Shown in pieces: positions 33,322 to 43,747 of a DNA stretch of 64,000 bases. Below the pieces are notes generated by a model. It saw only the letters and a program-made list of their open reading frames with translations, was not told the DNA's origin and did not search any database. The stretch spans positions 27,868,755 to 27,932,754 of the forward strand of contig CM042539.1 of the NCBI GenBank assembly GCA_023630585.1, given 5' to 3'. The DNA comes from Cranoglanis bouderius (lineage: Eukaryota; Chordata; Actinopteri; Siluriformes; Cranoglanididae). Position 1 is the first letter of the stretch. Each line of letters opens with the position of its first letter. Made by a program: the position numbers and the translations under genes.

Positions 33322-34682
33322 CAGTATCTCACAAAAGTGAGTACACCCCTCACATTTTTGTAAATATTTTATTATATCTTTTCATGGGACAACACTGAAG
33401 AAATGACACGTTGCTACAATGTAAAGTAGTGAGTGTACAGCTTGTATAACAGTGTAAATTTGCTGTCCCCTCAAAATAACTCAACACACAGCCATTAATG
33501 TCTAAACCGCTGGCAACAAAAGTGAGTACACCCCTAAGTGAAAATGTCCAAATTGGGCCCAATTAGCCATTTTCCCTCCCCGGTGTCATGTGACTCGTTA
33601 GTGTTACAAGGTCTCAGGTGTGAATGGGGAGCAGGTGTGTTAAGTTTGGTGTTCTCGCTCTCACACTCTCTCATACTGGTCACTGGAAGTTCAACATGGC
33701 ACCTCATGGCAAAGAACTCTCTGAGGATCTGAAAAAAAGAATTGTTGCTCTACATAAAGATGGCCTAGGCTATAAGAAGATTGCCAACACCCTGAAACTG
33801 AGCTGCAGCACGGTGGCCAAGACCATACAGCGGTTTAACAGGACAGGTTCCACTCAGAACAGGCCTCACCATGGTCGACCAAAGAAGTTGAGTGCACGTG
33901 TTCAGCATCATATCCAGAGGTTGGCTTTGCAGAATAGACGTATGAGTGCTGCCAGCATTGCTGCAGAGGTTGAAGGGGTGGGGGGTCAGCCTGTCAGTGC
34001 TCAGACCATATGCCGCACACTGCATCAAATTGGTCTGCATGGCTGTCGTCCCAGAAGCAAGCCTCTTCTAAAGATGATGCACAAGAAAGCCCGCAAACAG
34101 TTTGCTGAAGACAAGCAGACTAAGGACATGGATTACTGGAACCATGTCCTGTGGTCTGATGAGACCAAGATAAACTTATTTGGTTCAGATGGTGTCAAGC
34201 GTGTGTGGCGGCAACCAGGTGAGGAGTACAAAGGCAAGTGCGTCTTGCCTACAGTCAAGCATGGTTGTGGGTGTGTCATGGTCTGGCGCTGCATGAGTGC
34301 TGCCGGCACTGGGGAGCTACAGTTCATTGAGGGAACCATGAATGCCAACATGTACTGTGACATACTGAAGCAAAGCATGATCCATGAAGCTCTGGTGAAC
34401 TCCATGCCCAACAGGGTTAAGGCAGTGCTGGAAAATAATGGTCGCCACACAAAATATTGACACTTTGGGCCCAATTTGGACATTTTCACTTAGGGGTGTA
34501 CTCATTTTTGTTGCCAGCGGTTTAGACATTAATGGCTATGTGTTGAGTTATTTTGAGGGGACAGCAAATTTACACTGTTATACAAGCTGTACACTCACTA
34601 CTTTACTAGTGTTGTCCCATGAAAAGATATAATAAAATATTTACAAAAATGTGAGGGGTGTACTCACTTTTGTGAGATACTT
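33322..34682 (+). mobile_element. Tc1-like element with internal deletion
   Basis: TA at 33320-33321 and 34683-34684. Left end is CAGTATCTCACAAAAGTGAG; right end CTCACTTTTGTGAGATACTT, whose last base is T where G is expected. Long inverted repeats with an internal GTGAGTACACCCCTAAGTG direct-repeat site. It lies in the copy A intron after LRR exon 33039-33209. Copy B lacks it. Confidence 0.93.
33696..34460 (+). pseudogene. Tc1-like transposase with catalytic core deleted in frame
   Basis: Starts MAPHGKELSEDLKKRIVALH (the frame is open from 33624, but this ATG is the family start). The helix-turn-helix GYKKIANTLKLSCSTVAKTI and first catalytic Asp (VLWSDETKINLFG) are present. After CDILKQSMI it jumps to HEALVNSMPNRVKAVLENNG, losing about 85 residues that normally hold the second Asp and the Glu. 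The frame is preserved across the deletion, so a catalytically dead DNA-binding protein of 254 aa could be made. Confidence 0.92.
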
Positions 34683-34719
34683 TATATGACATAATTTTCT
34701 CTGTTACATTTTACATTTA

Positions 34720-35259
34720 TAGTACTGTGCAAACGTACTGTGCAAAGAAATGCTGTAGAGCAAAGATGCCTTCAAAATAATTAAATAAAATGTTTCTATA
34801 TTAGTTTTCTACATTACAAGAGCTGTAAATGGTAGTAAATGAAACAAAGTCAATATTTGGTGTGACAAAAAAATACAAAATAAAAATAGTAGTCTCTGGT
34901 ACAATTAGTACAGTTTTATAAGGAAAGGAGCTGGTAAGTTTTATTGAGCATCTTGCAGAACCAGCCACAGTTCTTCTGGACACTTTGACTTTCGCACTCG
35001 CTTCTTATTTCTGCAGCAAAACCCAGCAGCCTTCATTGTGTTTTTTTGTCTGAAAAGTGTCTCTTACGTAACATGCTGCTTTCTTTAATGACATACAAAC
35101 ATTTTTCTGTAACATTTAATTTTGTGCTAGAAAACTAATGTTTGGGAATCGAAAATGTTTTTTGTACTGACTTGATAATGTACACGTCATCAAATAAAAA
35201 ATCTATAACAAAGTTTGTACTAAAAAAAATAGGGTGCCTAAAACTTTTGCACAGTACTG
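34720..35259. mobile_element. Full-length mariner-type MITE
   Basis: 540 bp between TA dinucleotides (34718-34719, 35260-35261). Ends are TAGTACTGTGCAAAC and the inverted TTTTGCACAGTACTG. No coding capacity. A truncated relative is at 28819-29090. Confidence 0.85.
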
Positions 35260-35269
35260 TATATTTTAG

Positions 35270-36540
35270 AGATAATAGTTATTTTTAGAGAAAACTACTT
35301 ATATGAGGTCAGGTTGTTTCTAGCATGAATAAATGTAAATGCTGCTTTTGTTAGTTTTTGTTTTCCTTATGTGGCGGCTTTCACTGTAAAAAAAAATAAA
35401 TAAAAAAGATAAAAATTGCGTAAAAGAATTCTTTAGTTCTCAGTTGAGATCGGCAGACGTAAAATGCAAAATGTGACATGCTTATATAATAGGCAACTAA
35501 TTTAGTATCATTGCAATCAAAGACAGCTGAAATTCTGATTAAAATCATTTTAGTGTGAGCGCGTTATGTCGCTCTTTTTAGATTCCACCCAGAGGAGGAC
35601 AGCTACAAATATGTATGCTAGTGGAGACAGAGAAGCGTGAATGGAACATGCTAAGGGACAGAAACAAATTATTGCCTCAAGTTCACTTCAAGCTTACCTC
35701 ACGAAGAATGTTTGCGGTTATGCAAGTCCATTTTCAATAAGGAACTGATTTCTGGATCATGCTGATTAATGACATGAGCAGAACATAGTAATTTTCTTTA
35801 ATCACTAATCTATCATTAGAGGATATAGGATATCGTATAATCTGATATATTTAATAACATCCAACCCTCTAGGAATTGAACCCAGGCCGCAGCAGTAAGA
35901 GCACCACATGCTAGCCACTTGTCCACCAGGGACCCGTACAGTGTGATGAGTAATAATGTTAAAATAATTTTCAGATCTCACAGACTAAACATGGATTGAG
36001 TCCGAATTATTTGTTTAGGTGCCTTTGTGAAGCATCATCAGTAAAATTACAGACTTTACATTGTTGTTATCCAAGAACTAGACATGAGCTGAGCTCAAAA
36101 ACAGAAAATGACAAGAACCAAGAACCTGATTTGGCCAATTAGGAATCATGGGTAAAGATAGGAAAGTACCACATATAGACACACTTTCACTGCAGGAACT
36201 TTTTTAGGAAGTAAGAAACTTTAGGTTTGTTTCTACTGAAGGAGCCATAACCGATTTTAGTTTCTTTTCTGTTGCTTTCTTCGGCTCCGCCCTCCATTCA
36301 CAAACCGCCCCCGCCTCCACAGTTACAGATATGTTTTAATAGAACACTGTTAAATAAATGCAGAAATAAACCCAGTGCCAAAGCTTTTATAAGGGAGACT
36401 AATGAAAGAAATCCTGCATAATTTAGGTTTTAGAGTAAATTCCAAAAAAATTGCAGTAAACATAACAGTATATCACCTATTACATATTTACCAACTGTAA
36501 TGAACCAAGCACACTGGAACTGTATCAGGTGTGTGTTGGT
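35270..36540. other. Copy A-specific intron segment
   Basis: About 1.1 kb in the intron before LRR exon 36589, with no counterpart in the shorter copy B intron (53116-53419). It contains a tRNA-like SINE head (next entry); nothing else was recognised. Confidence 0.5.
35871..35932 (-). repeat. tRNA-derived SINE head, minus strand
   Basis: On the minus strand, TGGACAAGTGG (A box, from 35925 back) and GGTTCAATTCC (B box, 35882 back to 35872) are spaced as in a tRNA. The body does not fold into an evident functional tRNA, so this is a SINE fragment or tRNA pseudogene. Confidence 0.55.
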
Positions 36541-37509
36541 GGTGCATTTATTAATTGTGAATAAAACGTAATAGTTGTTTCTCTGCAGTCTTTCAGGGTG
36601 TTGTGTTACAGAAGACGGCTGCTCTGCTCTAGCTTTAGCTTTAAGCTCAGATCACTCACAGCTCAGAGAGCTCGACCTCAGCTACAATCATCCAGGAGAG
36701 TCAGGAGTGAGACAGCTGTCTGCTGTACGAGATAATCCACGCTTTAACCTGGAGAAACTGAGGTGAGTGGAGTAAAAGATGAAAAGGAACAAAAACCCTT
36801 TGAACCTGTGGCATTTGAGTTTTTTTTTTTTTTTTTTTTTTTAATATATCTTAGGAGTAACGCCAAACCTGTATGTGATAAATGTTGGGGTCCCATACTG
36901 TTTCAGGGTCAGACATTGTATACTACATTTTTCTAGCTGTGTTTCAGGCACAGTTAGGTTGTATGATTAAAATCTTTATGTTGAATACAAGACTGTCCAG
37001 GACGATAAACTCTTCTGTAAGTTCAAAATAAAAAATAAAATAAAATAAATGTTATTAATGGTGGTGGATGAATCATACTGAGGAATTATAAACCGTATGA
37101 GTGAGGACATAAATTACCAAGCTAAAAGTTTTGCTTTAACAACAAAATAGGTTCATGTTTTTACTTGGAGCTTGTAGCCTATAATGAAAATGTTAGTGTG
37201 TTAAAAGAGTATGTTATCACCACTCTTACCTGATTTCTTTGTTCTTTGTACAGTGTGGACCACTGTGGCGAGTGCAGGATCAAACCAGGACTAAAGAAAT
37301 GTAAGAACACACAATTGGGTTTTTCTAAGGATATATTAAAGCTTTGTAAGGCTTAGTTTGTGTTTGTTGTTCATTTTGTGTTGGTCATGTTTTATTTTAG
37401 TTCTTTTTAGATCTCAAGTTCCACACCAAAGTTAGCTACTACAGAACTATGATACAGTGTAATAGACCAAGTATTGTTGAAAATTGATTTTGAGCCACAA
37501 TTTCTGCAG

Positions 37510-38051
37510 ACGCATGTGAGATCACCTTGGACCCAAACACTGCACACAGAACAGTTTCTCTGAATGGTGACAAAATGGTGACAATGACCAAAGGTGAGCA
37601 GCCATATCCGGACCATCCGGACCGGTTTGAGTACTACGCCCAAATTTTGTGCAGAGAGTCCCTGAGCGGTGCTCGCTTTTACTGGGAAACGGAGTGGACT
37701 GGCAATGTTATTTACATAGGGGTAACTTACAAAGGTATCAACAGAAAAGGTCGTGGCCGAGACTGCAAACTGGGGATGAATAATAAATCCTGGATTCTTT
37801 TCTGTTCTAAGGATTATGGCTATTATGTCAGTTACAATAACAAGGAGACAGTGGTACCTATGCCACCAAATCCCTCCAGAAGAATGGGTATCTATTTAGA
37901 CTGCCAGTCTGGCACACTCTCCTATTTTATCGTCTCATCTGACAGGGTTTATCACACGTACACATTTCACACAACATTCACTGAACCCCTGTATCCAGGC
38001 ATCCGGATCTATAACTACGATGACACAGTGACGCTGTGTGAGCTAGAATAA
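37510..38051 (+). other. NLR copy A B30.2 (PRY-SPRY) exon
   Basis: About 180 residues. [20 protein letters not shown] through [51 protein letters not shown] and [20 protein letters not shown], then the stop. An intact frame in an otherwise damaged gene. Confidence 0.9.
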
Positions 38052-39540
38052 AACAAGAGCATTAACTTCAAGGAATTTACTGTAGAGTATGTCTGGGAAT
38101 TTAGTCAGGCTTTTAACCACCAGTCAAAACATGCGCACAAGGTATTTCCCTTTCTACAAACCCTTTATGTTCTTGATCTATCTTGATGTGGGCTGACTGT
38201 AGGGTAGTAAACTGTTTTGCTAAAACTGTTTGTATGTTATTGGCTTTGTAATTTTCATATTAAATAATCTAGTACTCAACATACATTTAATCAGCAAGAT
38301 TTCACTTTTAATCTTTTAAAATGTAATAATTAATCATGTATCTATGACCCATTAATTTATTCAGAATATTAGTCTATTTTGTTAATTTATATAACTGTGT
38401 GTACTTTATGTGTGTATTTGCTGTCCATGGAATACATACTGTTTGTCATTGTTAGTATCTTTAAACTTGACTGTATTTTTATGCAGAATAAAATATGTCA
38501 CTTAAAATGCTCGTTTTTCAGGTGCCTAATTTTTGAAAGTCGTGCACAACCCTTTCCAGACCATTTTAATGTTTGTGTATACTGTATACCTATAACCTTC
38601 TGTGTATATAATTTTCGACCGTTATTTTTTTGGCTGTTCGATCACCAAAACGAATCTTTTTAACAGTGAGTCGACTCCCAAAGTTCACCTTCAACGTTCC
38701 CCATCTTACAGAAATGATTCAAAGATCCGACTCACAGAGCTGATTCAAAGAGCTGATTCCCAGAGCCGATTCTTAACGAACTTTTACCTCAGAGAAAACA
38801 TAAAAAAGACTGATGTAAGAAAGTTGTTAAAGTGGTTTTTATTATCAGTATTTTAGGCTATCTCCGCTATTCGTACTGTTAACTATTTATATTAAGCTAA
38901 GAAAACTTTAAAAGGACAAATTTAAGTTCGTTTATATTAGCACTCAAGCTGACTAGCTAACTGCTACCTGAAGCTTAGCAACTGCACGCGCTGTTGAAAG
39001 CTGAGCGTTAGCATCATCGGTGCTGGATTAAACTCGATGATTTTAATGATTTTCTTTTCTTTTCTTATTTTTATTTATTTATTTATTTATTATTTTTTAC
39101 TTAAATCGAATAGATTATTATTAAAAATACTTTCAGGAGAAACATACACACGTCTCTGAGTTAACGCTTCAGTCAGTTCTGTATTTACAGTTTGAATTAG
39201 GTCAGGAAACATTATTTTATACACATTATTTTTTATACTTAAAAGAAAAAAACAATCTGTGTGTGATGTTTAAGTTAAAGACGTGAGAACTCGTAAGACA
39301 TTGACACATTTGAGGTGCGAAGTGAACTTCGTTAAGACTTTTGGTTCGTTCTTTGATTAGAGAAATAATTCACCACAACTCAAGTTAAAGGAAAAATCCA
39401 CCTATTAAGCTTTTATAATTAACATGTTCTGTTCAACTTCTTTTTTTTAAACAGTTTCCTACATTACCCACAATGCCATTCGACTGCCTGCTGATCGTGG
39501 TGCACTGGGATTTCACTCTCGCTTCATCTTTACCCAGAGC
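38052..39540. other. 3' flank of NLR copy A, duplicated at 55290-57610
   Basis: Contains AATAAA at 38487-38492, a short degenerate tandem array of GATTCAAAGAGCCGATTC-like units (about 38705-38780) and CTACATTACCCACAATGCC (39458-39476). The same order of blocks follows copy B, ending at the shared CTTCATCTTTACC (39521-39536 and 57604-57617). Homology stops there, marking one edge of the duplication. Confidence 0.7.
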
Positions 39541-41689
39541 CGTTGAAAAAGAGATTTGCGACACGCTTTGATCTCGCCGCAACACAGTCACGTGGTTCAT
39601 GTAGCTCTCAATAGTTCCAAACAAATCCACGCTGTCAACCTGTTTGAATAGATTTAAGTGGGACAGACAGCAGTAGCGACTATATTTGCAGCAATTTTCT
39701 GTATATATTAACGCATAATGTGCGTTGATTACGTTGACTACATTTATAGTAGCATTTTTTTTCTGGGGAGTGATGGAGAAAAAGCATTAATCAGTTTTTC
39801 TTTGTTCACTTTTGGAGGAAAAGGGGATCGCTCCCATAACGTAGAATACATTTACATACTGTAAGTGCTTGTATGCATTCACATTTTTCTCTTGCTTCTG
39901 TGGTCATAATTACTCACATCCTAATGTTACCTTATGTTAAGATACTCACATAATCATGCACAACAAGTGAATATCAGTGAATGCAAGCAACTGCTCGATT
40001 TAATCCAAGAAAGAAGTTTGGTCAATAGTGCAAAATAAAAGAGGCAAACAATTGAATTCAGCAAAACATTTTATTATATAATATATCCAGGGAGAGGGTA
40101 GATAAGTTTTTCCTTGAATGGTCAGTCTTCATAGAAACTCATTCCACCTCCTACAGGGAGAGAAAGACGGCAGAAAGCAGGCCACTTTCATGCAATTCCT
40201 GGAAAGTGATTAAGCTGAAATTAATGAGTGAAATTGATAAACAAAATGACAGTGCCTTTAAAAAAAATACTATACCTCTTATTATTATATATTATATTAT
40301 TTTTTTAATGTATTTATGTTTTCCCTGAATGTTCAATGGTGGGGTGGGGTAGGGGAGTGTTTATAAATGTTTATAAAAGTTATTGTATGTATGACTACAG
40401 TGGGGGGGAAAAAGTGGCCTAGCCAGTCTCCAGACCTTAATCCCATAGAAAATGTGTGGAGGGAGCTGAAGGTTCGAGTTGCAAAACGTCAGCCTCGAGA
40501 CCTTAATGACTTGGAGAGGATCTGTAAAGAGGAGTGGGACAAAATTCCTCCTGAGATGTGTGCAAACCTGGTGGCCAACTACAAGAAACGTCTGACCTCT
40601 GTGATTGCCAACAAGGGTTTTGCCACCAAGTACTAAGTCGAAGGGGTCAAATACTTATTTCCCTCATTAAAATGCAAATCAATTTATAACTTTTTTGAAA
40701 TGCGTTTTTCTGGATTTTTTTGTTGTTATTCTGTCTCTCACTGTTAAAATACACCTACCATTAAAATTATAGACTGATCATTTCTTTGTCAGCCCAGGGA
40801 ATTTTAACATCCTTCATAAACAGAAGAATACCTGCTTATAATAACAGACCAGTCTGATGTGTGTAGATGTGTGTGTGGTTATATTGTATCATTTGCATGA
40901 ATTAAAGAAATAATAAGAAAATCCCATCTATTCAACAGCTGGAACTTGAGATTTACTGCATCAGTGACTAAAGGGAAATCTCTTGCTTTAGACGTCTCTA
41001 TCACCTCCTAAAAGAGAGAGAAAAAGGCCCTAACTTAAGATATTGTAAAATTAAATGTCATCCAAATGATGCTGGTCCAATAAACACACTGTAATGTTCA
41101 CTTTAGGCTGCACTCAACAAAATCTTTATGTACATAAATGTTTCATCAGTCTAATCAAAGTTGGGCTGCAAATCCAACTGCCAGTTTATTAGGTACACCG
41201 AGCTAAAACTAATACAGTCTAACCTTAACAACAAATCTAATAACCGAATATAAACTCTGTATTTTAACAAACGCCAATAACTGCAATTAATTTGAGGTAA
41301 ATGGAGGCCAACTGACATCTGGTTATAGTAGCTAGTGAAGTGTTGCTCACGCTAACTAACTGCAATTAGAATCTAAGTAGCTATTATCTAACGATAAACA
41401 TTAACTAAAGCTGGCTACATAAAATAACACTATTGACTAGATCTATGAGAGGTCAGCTAATGCGTGAAAATGTCAAAAAAATGCAGTAATTTCGTCAACT
41501 TGCAAGCGACTGTGTTTGGGAAACATTGAAATGAATGGGGCTCAGTGCTGGAGCTATTCGGTGTTTGGAACTATCGGTTGCCCCACGACACGCGTCACTT
41601 CCGCATTCTCCGATTCATATAGGAGTCTATGTGAGTGTCGCTACTTTCTTTTACAACGGCTCTGGAGATGAGTGGTGTCCAGCCCGCCC

Positions 41690-41690
<1 letters not shown>
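39541..41690. other. Spacer between NLR copies A and B
   Basis: Apart from the Tc1 fragment at 40398-40792, there are two minus-strand pyrimidine-tract acceptors each followed by GAGGTG: near 40156 (then coding-like GGMSFYED and a stop) and near 41010. They could be terminal exons of an unrecognised minus-strand gene, but no upstream exon was found. Confidence 0.35.
40398..40792 (+). mobile_element. Tc1-like deletion derivative
   Basis: Starts TA-CAGTGGGGGGGAAAAAGT, then joins directly to the transposase C-terminus ([19 protein letters not shown], including the catalytic Glu, to NKGFATKY and stop at 40636). Same family as 25226-26614. The right terminal repeat is cut off at TTTGTCAG. Confidence 0.85.

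Positions 41691-41727
<37 letters not shown>
41691..41727. repeat. (CT)n microsatellite
   Basis: About 18 CT units immediately upstream of the copy B 5' exon. It is absent at the copy A equivalent. Confidence 0.95.
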
Positions 41728-41730
<3 letters not shown>

Positions 41731-41806
41731 GCATCGTAAGAACGAAAGTGAAAGAGACTTCCGCATAGAGACAAGACAAAAAATTTCCGAAAATCTACAA
41801 AGATCA
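41720..41806 (+). other. NLR copy B, candidate noncoding 5' exon with ISRE-like site
   Basis: GAAAGTGAAA at 41744-41753 matches the ISRE/IRF core and contains the AAGTGA hexamer bound by IRFs. A CT run (41691-41727) and GCCCGCCCCC lie just upstream. The exon ends AGATCA|GTAAGTT at 41806. The next exon begins at 43742, six bases before the ATG. Interferon induction is inference. Confidence 0.5.
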
Positions 41807-42420
41807 GTAAGTTATCATTTACAAAGCAATATTTTTAATATATTGTACGTATAAACCTGTTATATACGCGTCATGTATAATGTATTATACTTATAGTAGC
41901 ACATATACAGTATGATAGTATAACTGGAGTACCGGTTACTCAGCTACCCCACTTACTACTGCACACTGAACTGTTATGTGAAGCTACTGTACCTTTCTTC
42001 TCACTAGGGTGGTACACTTACTCTAGTACCTTTAACATGTATCTTTCCCCTGGAAACCTGGATATAATGTACCTTTAAAAAAATATTTAACACACATAAT
42101 TGAAGTTTAAAGGTAAAAGGTGTATGTTTGAGGAAAAGCACAGTATAGTACCTTTTTTTCCCCCTGAGAGTGTAAACTTAGATCTAAAAACAGAACCATA
42201 CACTATCATTCAAGAACGGACTCATCTCGGACTTTTACTGTGTAATAGAATATAAATGATCGAAGATGTTATTGCTGGATCTCCATGTAAATCAACGTCA
42301 TGATTCACGTCAGTAAAATTATCATAAGTATCAGGCCACAGAATTAAGGTCAAAAGTCAAAAGGTATCACGTTTCCTAAAGTTTATCGTGTCCTCTAAGG
42401 ACACCTGCGAGTTTCATGTA

Positions 42421-43250
42421 ATAACCCCATTTCCATAAAAGTTGGAATTTTTTCTAAAATGCAATAAAAACAAAAATCTATGATTTGTCAAGTATCTTCA
42501 ACCTTTAATTAACCGACAAAAGTACAAAGAAAATATATTCATGGTTTTCCCTGTCCAACTTAATTGTATTTTGTAAATATAAACAAATTTAGAATTTGAT
42601 GCCTTCAACACACTCAAAAATAAGTTGGGACAGAGGCAAAATAAGACTGAAAAGTTTATAGAATATTCAAGTAACACCATTTCGGAGGATCAGGTTAATA
42701 AGTACCAGGGGAGGGGATCAGGATTGGGCATAAAAGGAGCATCCACCAAAAGTTCAGCCATAAACTCTATTACACAAGGAGGAAGCCACACATCAACTCT
42801 GTACAGGTATCTGGGCCCGAGCTCATCTCAGATGGACTGAAAGCCAGTGGAAATGTGTGCTGTGGTCAGATGAGTCCACGTTTCAGCTTGTTTTCGGGAA
42901 AAACGGACATCGAGTTCTCCGTGCCAAAGATGAAAAAGACCAACCAGACTGTTATAAGTGAAAGGTGCAAAAGTCAGCATCTGTGATGGTATGGGGGTGC
43001 ATCAGTGCCCACGGTGTGGGTGACTCGCATATGTGTGAAGGTACCATTGACACGAAGGCATATATTGGGATTTTAGAGAGACATATGCTGTCATCAAGGC
43101 AAGGTCTTTTCCCAGGAAGTCCGTGGTTATTTCAGCAGGACAATGCCAGGCCTCAGTCTGCACGTGCTACAACAGCGTGGCTTCGTAGACACAGAGTGCG
43201 TGTACTTGACTGGCCTGCCAGCAGTCCACATCTGTCTCCTATATCGCAGG
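42421..43250 (+). mobile_element. Truncated Tc1-like element with transposase remnant
   Basis: Left end AACCCCATTTCCATAAAAGT is typical of another fish Tc1-like family. Transposase pieces: DGLKASGNVCCGQMSPRFSL-like sequence near 42830-42900 with frameshifts, then 42965-43250 reading ASVMVWGCISAHGVG, GTIDTKAYIGILERHM, LFQQDNARPQSA (second catalytic Asp) and VLDWPASSPHLSPI. The Asn-Pro-Ile-Glu site reads LSPIS and the element breaks off there. Confidence 0.8.
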
Positions 43251-43261
43251 GTGAAAGCTGG

Positions 43262-43500
43262 CATATGCTTCCTCTGAGACACATGAAGCCAGCCAACTGC
43301 ATCTTTTCGAACTGCTGCTATTGCTGTGTCAGGGGGCAGCATAACCCACTTCCTCATACAGTATATGACCCTCACAGACACCCACGATCATGGCTAGTGT
43401 CACTGTGATTGACAGGGGAGAGAGTACGCCCCTCCCACAAAGCGAACACAGCCAATTTTGCTCTCTAGACTCCCGGCCACGGATGGTGGTGGCATCACCT
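43262..43500 (-). repeat. Dispersed SINE-like repeat (family S), minus
   Basis: Reverse complement of the 4838-5056 copy: AGCCAGCCAACTGCATC, GGCTAGTGTCACTGTGATTG and GACAGGGGAGAGAGTACG. It abuts the broken end of the Tc1 remnant, so it may have inserted into it. Confidence 0.7.
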
Positions 43501-43747
43501 GGATTCAAACTCATGATTAAATGAGGAAGTAAACAAGAATCTGAGGTCATAGCAAAAGAGTCACATCCAATTTGATTTAACAAAGAAAAAAAAAAGGTTT
43601 GAATCAATGGCAAACTGAAATGAATAATGTGTAAAATGTGAATCCTGCGAAACATTCCTCAGAGTTTACCTGGATGAAATTTTATTTTAGTAGATTGTAG
43701 AGACAGTAGGGTTTAAATGTGAAAATGTTACTGTTTTATAGTCGATC

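Larger units (their letters stand above)
27464..38051 (+). pseudogene. NLR copy A: B-box NLR paralogue lacking PYD, FISNA and NACHT
   Basis: Paralogue of copy B (43748-55286). Exons seen: leader 27464-27544 (MKRQVS...), X 28251-28357, B-box exon Y 29400-29676, truncated LRR 30331-30498, LRR 31715-31888, 32031-32291, 32660-32833, 33039-33209, 36589-36762, linker 37254-37300 and B30.2 37510-38051. The exons matching copy B 47705-47918 (PYD-like), 48011-49799 (FISNA-NACHT) and the first third of LRR exon 51115-51375 are missing. In their place a 400-bp interspersed repeat runs into the LRR exon with no acceptor that joins in phase: Y ends in phase 0, while the next intact LRR exon needs phase 2. 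Every exon still present is open. Either a pseudogene, or two separate products (leader-X-B-box and LRR-B30.2). LRR exon 32660-32833 ends AA|GTGAAT, a weakened donor. Confidence 0.8.

Noticed and set aside
27464..38051. Copy A as a complete functional NLR with exons merely missed
   Set aside because: No Walker A or B sequence is present on either strand between 29.7 and 31.7 kb, and the truncated LRR exon lacks a compatible acceptor.
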